Positions 15,101 through 23,300 of a stretch of 33,355 nt of DNA are shown here, piece by piece. The notes under the pieces were generated by a model. The model was not told where the DNA came from. It made no database searches and was given only the letters and a program-made list of their open reading frames with translations. How positions within the stretch are numbered: the stretch's first letter is position 1; the number at the start of each line of letters is the position of its first letter. Location of the stretch: contig CACXCA010000039.1 in assembly GCA_902766045.1 (NCBI GenBank), positions 1 to 33,355 on the forward strand, read 5' to 3'. The DNA comes from an uncultured Bacteroidales bacterium. GTDB lineage: Bacteria > Bacteroidota > Bacteroidia > Bacteroidales > Paludibacteraceae. A program made the translations under genes and the position numbers.

Positions 15101-16930
15101 ATGGTAAAACTGAATGTTATGTCGAAGTGGATACTGGCTAGTATTCTGCTTTTTGGGGGATATTTTCTGTCTTTTTCGGCGGATTACCCTGCAGGTTCTC
15201 CTGTGGCTTTGAATGGTAAATTGAAAGTTTCAGGAACACAGTTGGTTAATGAGTGTGGCAACCCTATTCAATTACGGGGTATGAGTACACATGGTCCTCA
15301 ATGGTATGGAAACTGTATTTGTTCGGAGATGCTGGATGTCTTGGTGGATGATTGGAAGATTGACGTGTTCCGTATTGCAATGTATGTGCAGGAGCAGGGA
15401 TATGTGACGAATCCACCCAAATGGAAAAGTTTTATTGACACATACGTTGATGAATGTGCCAATCGTGGTATCTATTGTCTGATAGACTGGCATGTGCTGA
15501 ATCCTGGAAATCCGATGGCGAATCTTAGTGATGCAAAGGACTTTTGGGATTATATGTCAAGGAAACATGGGTCTAAAAAACATGTGTTGTTTGAAATCTG
15601 CAACGAGCCCAATAGCGGATGTTCCTGGTCCACCGTAAAAGAGTATGCAGAAGATATCTTAAAGATCATTCGCACACAAAATAATGATGAAACAGTGGTT
15701 ATTGTCGGTACCCCTACTTGGAGTCAGGATGTGGATGTTGCATCCCAGAACAAATTGAATTATTCAAACGTCATGTACACCCTTCATTTCTATGCAGGTA
15801 CGCATGGAGAATCCTTACGAGGAAAGGCAGAAAGCGCCATGCGAAATGGTTGTGCTATATTTATTACTGAGTTTGGGACAAGTTCTGCCTCTGGAGATAA
15901 TAATTACAGTCCTGATGCTACAAAGACGTGGATTAATTGGGCTAATCAGAATAAAATCAGCTGGATTAATTGGAGTTATGCAGATAAAGGAGAGGTGTCG
16001 GCAGCCTTAAAAGAACGCTCTTGTGAATCAAAGAATTGGAACAATTTAACAGCCTCTGGCGAACTGATAAAGGGATTGATCACAACCAATCGAATGAACT
16101 ATGTTGCATGCAATAATCAGCAGCAACAACAAGAGGAACAGCATCAGCAGCAACAAGAGGAACAACAACAAGAACAGCAACAGGAGCAGCAGCAACAAGA
16201 ACAACAGCAGTCTGCTCAATGTCCGGAGTTGGTTAGTTCGATAGTGAATAAGAAGGTCTATCGAATAGTCAATAAAAACAGTTGCAAGGTGATGACGGCA
16301 GAGAGCCAGCAAGAGAAGGCCAAGATGGTGCAGAAGACGAGAAATGAGCAAGATAAAGGACAATGGTTCGTAATCGAGTCAGTATCAGATGATTACTATA
16401 TAATTAAGAATCTAAGTAGTTCCAAAGTGTTGTCTAATTCCTATAATCCGAATGAAGGAGCAGAGACAATTCAAGAGGATTTGAGTGGATATGATAATCC
16501 CACACAGAAGTGGAAGATTACGAAGGTAGATGGCACTTGGTTCAAGATTGAAAACAAGAACTTGGAGAATTCTTGTCTCGCTGTTGCAGAATCATCCAAT
16601 TCGGATGGAGCATCAGTGGTGCAGAATACTCAGTGGAGCAATGGGGCCAATCAGATGTGGGGATTTGAGTACATTGAAGGAGCCTCTGGTATAACAGAGA
16701 TAATGTCTTGTGATTTGAGTTTGGTTCCGACATGGGTAGAAGAAGGATTTAGCATAGTAGGAGAGGAGGAGTATAGTTCGGTGAACATCTATTCTTTATC
16801 GGGAACACTTCAGACAGTTTATCCAAAGCAGTCCTATTATGATATTTCAGGATATATGTCGGGGACATATTTTGTTGTATTGCAGAAGAATGGGGTAGTA
16901 TTGAAACGATTTACTATAACTAAACAATAA
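15101..16930 (+). CDS. Secreted GH5 endoglucanase with Q/E linker, ricin-type lectin domain and sorting domain
   Basis: 609 residues from ATG 15101; ATG 15119 is an alternative start of the same signal peptide. The GH5 domain (about 37-325) looks like subfamily 2: NECGNPIQLRGMSTHGPQWYG, VFRIAMYV, YCLIDWHVLNPG, acid/base Glu169 in EICNEPN, HFYAGTHGESL, nucleophile Glu257 in ITEFGTS and WINWSYADKGEVSAAL. It should cleave internal beta-1,4 bonds of cellulose or related glucans. A 31-residue linker (340-370) is 23 Gln, 7 Glu and 1 His. A ricin-type beta-trefoil follows (about 385-525, with the repeated QKW/QMW motifs), likely binding carbohydrate. The C-terminus (VNIYSLSGTLQ...YDISGYMSGTYFVVLQKNGVVLKRF) is a T9SS type A-like sorting domain. 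It is monocistronic, with promoter and terminator visible. Confidence 0.92.
   Translation: MVKLNVMSKWILASILLFGGYFLSFSADYPAGSPVALNGKLKVSGTQLVNECGNPIQLRGMSTHGPQWYGNCICSEMLDVLVDDWKIDVFRIAMYVQEQGYVTNPPKWKSFIDTYVDECANRGIYCLIDWHVLNPGNPMANLSDAKDFWDYMSRKHGSKKHVLFEICNEPNSGCSWSTVKEYAEDILKIIRTQNNDETVVIVGTPTWSQDVDVASQNKLNYSNVMYTLHFYAGTHGESLRGKAESAMRNGCAIFITEFGTSSASGDNNYSPDATKTWINWANQNKISWINWSYADKGEVSAALKERSCESKNWNNLTASGELIKGLITTNRMNYVACNNQQQQQEEQHQQQQEEQQQEQQQEQQQQEQQQSAQCPELVSSIVNKKVYRIVNKNSCKVMTAESQQEKAKMVQKTRNEQDKGQWFVIESVSDDYYIIKNLSSSKVLSNSYNPNEGAETIQEDLSGYDNPTQKWKITKVDGTWFKIENKNLENSCLAVAESSNSDGASVVQNTQWSNGANQMWGFEYIEGASGITEIMSCDLSLVPTWVEEGFSIVGEEEYSSVNIYSLSGTLQTVYPKQSYYDISGYMSGTYFVVLQKNGVVLKRFTITKQ
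16118..16210 (+). repeat. CAG/CAA/GAA low-complexity tract coding the Q/E linker
   Basis: 31 consecutive codons are CAG, CAA, GAG or GAA apart from one CAT. Mixed synonymous codons suggest that selection keeps the peptide composition rather than a fresh triplet expansion. Confidence 0.85.
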
Positions 16931-16968
16931 TTTAGGGGACGGAACAAATTTTTATTGTCCGTATTGGA

Positions 16969-17006
16969 GAGGGTGTCAAAAATAAAAATTTTGATGCCCT
17001 CTTTTT
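16969..17006 (+). terminator. Terminator of the GH5 gene
   Basis: GAGGGTGTCAAAA (16969-16981) pairs with TTTTGATGCCCTC (16989-17001) with two wobble pairs, followed by TTTTT. Confidence 0.8.
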
Positions 17007-17216
17007 ACTTTTTATTGAGACAGATTTGAAAAAAACACGAAAAAAATTGTCAAAAAGTACGGATTTATTGTTGATTCGTACAAGAAATGTCCATTTTGAA
17101 TGAGTTAAAATGCTTGTGTATAAGCGATTTGGCTATTTATTGTTGACAAAAGATAAAAAAAGAGGAATAGTTGTAAAAAAAAATGAATGCAACGAAATAA
17201 ATAAAAATTATTGTGT

Positions 17217-17224
17217 TAATTTTG
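17217..17224 (+). promoter_or_regulatory. -7 element for the giant repeat protein
   Basis: TAATTTTG matches TAnnTTTG; the -33 region is not convincing. The start codon is 167 bases downstream. Confidence 0.45.
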
Positions 17225-17390
17225 CGCTGAATTTTTGAATTTTTATGGTTAGGTGATGATTGTCTTTTTTTTACATGTAAATAAATATATGTGTAGTAAC
17301 TAAAAGGTGAGCAGAGAAGAGAAGTGAGGCAAACTAAAAAAAGTTGAAGAAGAGAAATTTAATTAAATTAATAATAACAACAAACAACAA

Positions 17391-20300
17391 ATGAAAACTA
17401 AAATTTGGAAAGTGACCTGGCTGGTCTGGGCGCTTTTAATGCTGCCAGTCGCGGGGGCGTTGGCGGCAACCTTCGGAGGTAATGAAGGTGGTGTGTCATG
17501 GGAGTATAATACTGCGACACATACTTTGACTATTTCTCCTCGTGGAAGTTCGGGAACCTTTAATAGGGTAACGTATGCAAATGGTGTGACACCAGATTAT
17601 GCTGGAGTATGGAACTATGGGCATAGCGGTTCTCCTACATGGAGATCATCTTATAGTTACAGCGGTTCTCGTTATAATTTACAAAATCTTGTGGAACATA
17701 TTGTTGTGGAAGAGGGTGTAACAAAAATTGGTGCTGCTGCTTTCTATGATTTCCCGAATGTGGTTGATATATCGTTGCCTAATTCTTTGGTTGAAATTAG
17801 TAACGAAGGTATTCGTGCTTGTACAAAATTAGATTCTATTCATCTAGGTCCTAATGTATGTACCTTGGGTGATCGTTGGTTGACAGGTAGAATGCCTGGT
17901 CCTCGCTATAATTATTACACAGATCGTTTTGAAGGAGGTCCAGAAGCTACTGTTGATTCTATGCGTTCAATAACGATTGACCCTGCTAATGAATGTTTCG
18001 TAGTTGATAAATATGGTGTGGTCTATACAAAGGATATGAAGACGTTGGTAAAGATCCCACAACACTTATTGATTGATGAAATTGTAATCCCTGAGGGAGT
18101 AGTTAAGATTGCTACTGATGCTTTGTATCAACAGCAATATTTGAAGTCTATCGTATTGCCAGCATCTTTAACGGATGTGCAATATGCTGCTTTTGATGGT
18201 ATTCCTACATTGGAGAAAATTTGGTTTAATTCTGAAAATGCTCCAGAATTTGAAGTCACGATTGGTCAAGCTACTAATCATGATGGTACGTTGTTGATTT
18301 ATATTCCTTGTGATCCAGATGAGAATCTTGAAACACGTAAGACTGAATATGGAGAACAAACGGGTCTTAATATTAAAAATATTCAAGCTTTTGTAAATGA
18401 ATATACGATTGAGGCCGTTGTTGCGACGAGCTCTGTTGGAAAAGGAACTGCTCAAGTGTCAGTACGTGGTGTTACTTGTGGTGACAACACAGCAACTATT
18501 GTAGCAACTCCATATGGCGGTTATCACTTCTTGTATTGGAAGGATTCTAATGGAAATGAGATAGGTGAATCAAAATACACATTTACATGTACGCATGACG
18601 AAACCTACACTGCTTATTTCTCAAATAATGAATATTACTTAAATGTAAAGGCAGAGGATCCAGCTATTGCTACTACTACAGGTAGTGGACGATATGAATT
18701 TGAAACGGAAGTACAGATTTCGGCTACGGGTACAAAAGATTGTTATCATTTCTTGAAATGGGATGATGATAATACAGATAATCCACGTACAGTTGTGGTT
18801 GATACGACTAAGTTGACTTATACAGCCATCTTCACGAAAGACCAGTTTATCATCAATGGACTGACAGATCCTGCAAATGGTTCTCTGGGTACAGTTTCAA
18901 TCGTTGATGTTACAGGCAAAAACCTTTCAAATGGTGACAAGGCTTCTTGTGGTGACGTTCTTACTTTCACTGCAACTCCTGCTGAAAATTGTCACTTCGT
19001 AAATTGGAACAATAATCCAGCTCTCACGAACGCAACAATCGATACGGTCGTAGAGTCTAATGTCTCTCTTAAAGCATTCTTCGCTAAAGACTCGTTCTTA
19101 GTTTCATTCTATAATGTTAATACATTGCTTTGTCAAAAGATGTATGCAATTGGTGAAACACCAGCATGTGATAAAGCAGAGACTGTTGTGACCCTAGAAT
19201 ATACTTATACATTCAAAGGATGGTCTCCTGAGATTGTTCCTGTAAATGGTGAGGCTACATATTATGCAATTTATGATACAACAGCTAATCCATTTAAGTT
19301 CATCACAATTGTAGATTCTAAGGAAACAATTCAAGAATACAAATATAATGAGGAGGTGGCTGCTCCTGCAGATCCTGAAAAGAAAGAGGGCTATGTATTC
19401 AATGGTTGGTTTGACGCACCTCTCGAAGGCGCTGAGATTTCCTTCCCATTCAATATGCCTGCTAATGATACTGTTGCATATGCAGTATTTACGCCTGATA
19501 CATTCGTATTGTCTTACAAGACATTTGATTCTACAAGTGTTTTTGCAACACAAAAATATGGCTATGGATCAGATGTAACTATGTTGCAAGGAAAAGATGC
19601 TCCTGCTCGTGAAGGTTATACTTTCGCTGGTTGGTCTTCTACTTTTCAGACAATGCCTGCACGTGACACATTCGTAGCTGCTGTCTATGACATCAATTCA
19701 TATAAGTTGACATTGAAAGATGTTGATGGTTCTACAATTTCTGAGTCAACTGTAGAGTATGGTACTCAAATTGATGAGCCTGCTCTTGACAAAGAGGGTT
19801 ATACTTGCAATGGTTGGTTATTGAACAACCAAACGGTAACCTTCCCATTCAATATGCCAGCTGAGAATGTTACACTTGTGGCTAATTGCGAAATCAATAC
19901 GTATGTGTTGGCATTCAAGAATGATATTGATGGAGAAATTATCTATAAGGTTGAGGCTAAATATGGTACTCCTTTCGATGAAAATGATGTAGATGAGCCT
20001 AAAAAGACTGGACATACTTTCGATGGTTGGGATCATGAAATCCCTACAGCAATACCAGCTGCTAATGATACGTTCTATGCAAAGTGGATCGTTGATTCAT
20101 ACGAAGTAACATTCATGAAAGACGAAGATGATATTATCTCTTCTCGCATTTATGAGTATGGTTCTAAATTTGAGGTTCCTGCTGATCCAGATAGCTTAGG
20201 TTATACATTCCAAGGATGGGATCCTGCTATAGGTGACACAATAACCCCTGCTGACAATGTGATTTTCACTGCAAAATGGACAGTTAACCAACATACGGTT

Positions 20301-23300
20301 ACCTTCAAGAAGAATGACGATGATATAATCTCTTCTAAGGAGTATAACTTTGGCGAGACATTTGAAACCCCTGCAGACCCAGATAGCGTAGGATATACGT
20401 TTAAGGGATGGGAGCCAACAGTTACTTCTAATGTGGTTCCTGATGAGGATTTGACATTCATTGCTCAATGGTCAATCAATTCTTACAACTACATTGTTGT
20501 AAAGAACAATGGTGAGAAGAACGATACAATCGTTTATGACTACAATGCTGAAATTAAGTTGCCTTCAACTCCAGAGAAAGAAGGTTACACATTCTTGGGC
20601 TGGTCAGACTCAACTGATGTAATGCCTGCTAAGAATGTCGTTACTGAGGCTCAATGGTCAGTCAATCAGTATAATGTGACATTCATGATGAATGAGAAAG
20701 AGGTTCTTTCTTCAAAAGATTATGATTTCGGTTCAACATTTGAGGTTCCTTCTGATCCTGATAGTATAGGACATAAATTCTTGGGATGGAATCCAGAGAT
20801 TGTCTCTACTGTTGTCCCTGCTGAAAGTTTGGTATTTGTTGCACAATGGAGTGTTAATTCATATAACTATACCATTGTTAAGAATAATGGAGAAGAAGAT
20901 GAAACAACATCTTATTTCTATGGTGAGGAGTTTACCCTTCCTTCAACACCAAAAAAAGAAGGTAATACCTTCTTAGGATGGTCAGACTCAACAACTGTAA
21001 TGCCAGCTAAGAATGTTGTAACAGAAGCTCAATGGGAGGTTAATAAATATACAATGACCTTCATGAGTGGAAATGAAAAGAAAGATACTGTCATCAGCCA
21101 ACAAGAGGTATCGTTTGGAGATCCTATTCCGTACATTCAAACGCCAAAGAAGGAAGGATATACTTTCAATGGTTGGGTGAATGCAGAAGAGGGTGATTCA
21201 ATGCGTACCATCATGCCTGCAAAGAATTTGACTTATTATGCTACATTTAAGATTAGTTCTTTTGTCATAACCTTCGTTGATGGTAATCATGACACAATTG
21301 AGGTAGATGGACATAAGTATTGCGATACATTAGAGTTCGGTAGTAAGTTCCTTGTTCCTGCATTTGAGTCTATCGAAGCATGGAACGAACAAGCATTTGA
21401 AGGATGGACTCCTGCAATTGAAGCTGATACTACAGTACCTGCAAGAAATATAACTTATTCGGCTCTTTATGATGGAGATAAATATCCAGTATATTTTATT
21501 GATGGTTTGACAGAAAAAACTATTGAAACAATTTATTATAACTCTTCATCAGTGGTTCCTGAATATACTAATATTCCAGAACATGAAGGTTATAAATTTA
21601 AGGAATGGCATAGATCTTCTTATTGGGGTGATGCTAAGGAGTTCCCATTCACAATGGTAGGTCAAGAAGAGAGTTTCTATGCATATTATGATCCGATTTA
21701 TTATAAAGTTGCTATTCTTGATGGTGTAACTGGAGATACAATAGCAAAAGATTCTTTGCCTTATGGCAATGAATTATGTGAGGGACGTGGAGGTCGTGAT
21801 TATTGTATATATCCTGAATCATTCGAGAAAGAAGGATACAAGTTCTTAGGCTTGTCAGATACTGTATTAACAGTTCCTGCTCATGACTTGACAATCATTG
21901 CGTTGTATGGTATCAACTCTTATGATGTTACTTATGTAAATACATATACAGGAGAGAAAGATACTGTTTCATACAAGTACGGAGACATTGTTAAAGCAAT
22001 CGAGTACGAGCCTAGTGAGTGTGTTGATTATACTGTTTGGATAAATGAAGAAGGAGATACGATTCAATTCGGATTTGCTATGCCAGCTCATAATACAGTT
22101 GCATATCTCGATTTTGATATCAAGAGTTTCACACTCACATTCAAAGACTATAATGACACTGTATTGTTCTCAAATGTATTGGAAGGAGAATCGATTTTGA
22201 TTGAAAATGAAAGAGAACGTTGGCAGTCTAAATATAAGTCTGATAATGATCCTGAAATTGATTTGGTTCCTCATCGTGAAGGATATACATTTATTGGTTG
22301 GACTTCAGAGGAAGATGGTGTAACAACTCCTGCAATGGTAGATACACTATTCCGCGACAAAGAAATGCCATGTCACAATTTGGAATACATTGCAAACTAT
22401 GTGATAGATACATTCAATGTATATTTGGTAAAAGAATTCAACGAGGGTAAACCATTATATTACGATACAATCCCGTATGTATTCAATGCTGAGGTAACTG
22501 AACCTGCACATGATTCTATTACAGGTTATCATTACAATGGATGGTATTCTTACCCTTCATACGAGAATGTTACATTCTCATTCGTAATGCCAGCTCACGA
22601 CACAATCATCTGTTTGTCTCAGTATTCTCCAAATCAATATGAGTTGACATTCAAGGATTATAATGATACTACTTTAAGAAGTACTACTGTAGAATATGGT
22701 ACTCCAGTTGCAACTGCAGATTCTATCTCTTATGCAGCTCTTGTTCCAGTTCCTTCTCGTGAAGGTTATACATTCACTGGTTGGGATAATGAAATTCCTG
22801 CAACTATGCCAGATGAGGATGTTGTTTTGACTGCTCAATACAGCATCAACTCATATCCTATCACATTCTACTTCGACAAGGATAGCATCTTATATACAGA
22901 TACGATTGAATATCAATCTGCAATTTCTGTTCCTAACGTAGAGCGCGAAGGTTATAAATTTACGGGTTGGGATGCAACTATCCCTGGTAAGATGCCAGCT
23001 GATACTCTTGAGTTCTATGCTCAGTTCGAGGCTATCCCTTACACATTGACATTCGTAGATTTTGATAGAACCGAAATCTCTAAGGCTAAATATACATTTG
23101 GTGATTATGTATCTTATCCTAAAGAGGATCCTACTCGTGTAGGTTATACATTCACCGGATGGTCTGATTCTTTGACAACAATGCCTGCTAAGAATGTAAC
23201 AAGCCAGGCTAAGTATGATATCAATCAATATACAGTTACATTCTTGGATAGCGAAGAAAATGTGATTAGCTCTATCACAGATAACTATGGTAAGGTAATC

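Larger units (their letters stand above)
16931..17390. other. Intergenic region before the giant gene
   Basis: 460 AT-rich bases: the terminator of the GH5 gene, then a promoter-like TAATTTTG at 17217-17224 and a leader of about 160 bases rich in A. No gene or RNA is recognised. Confidence 0.65.

Noticed and set aside
16118-16210. CAG-rich repeat as a CRISPR-like array or phase-variable tract
   Set aside because: There is no spacer structure, the triplet unit keeps the frame, and synonymous codons are mixed.
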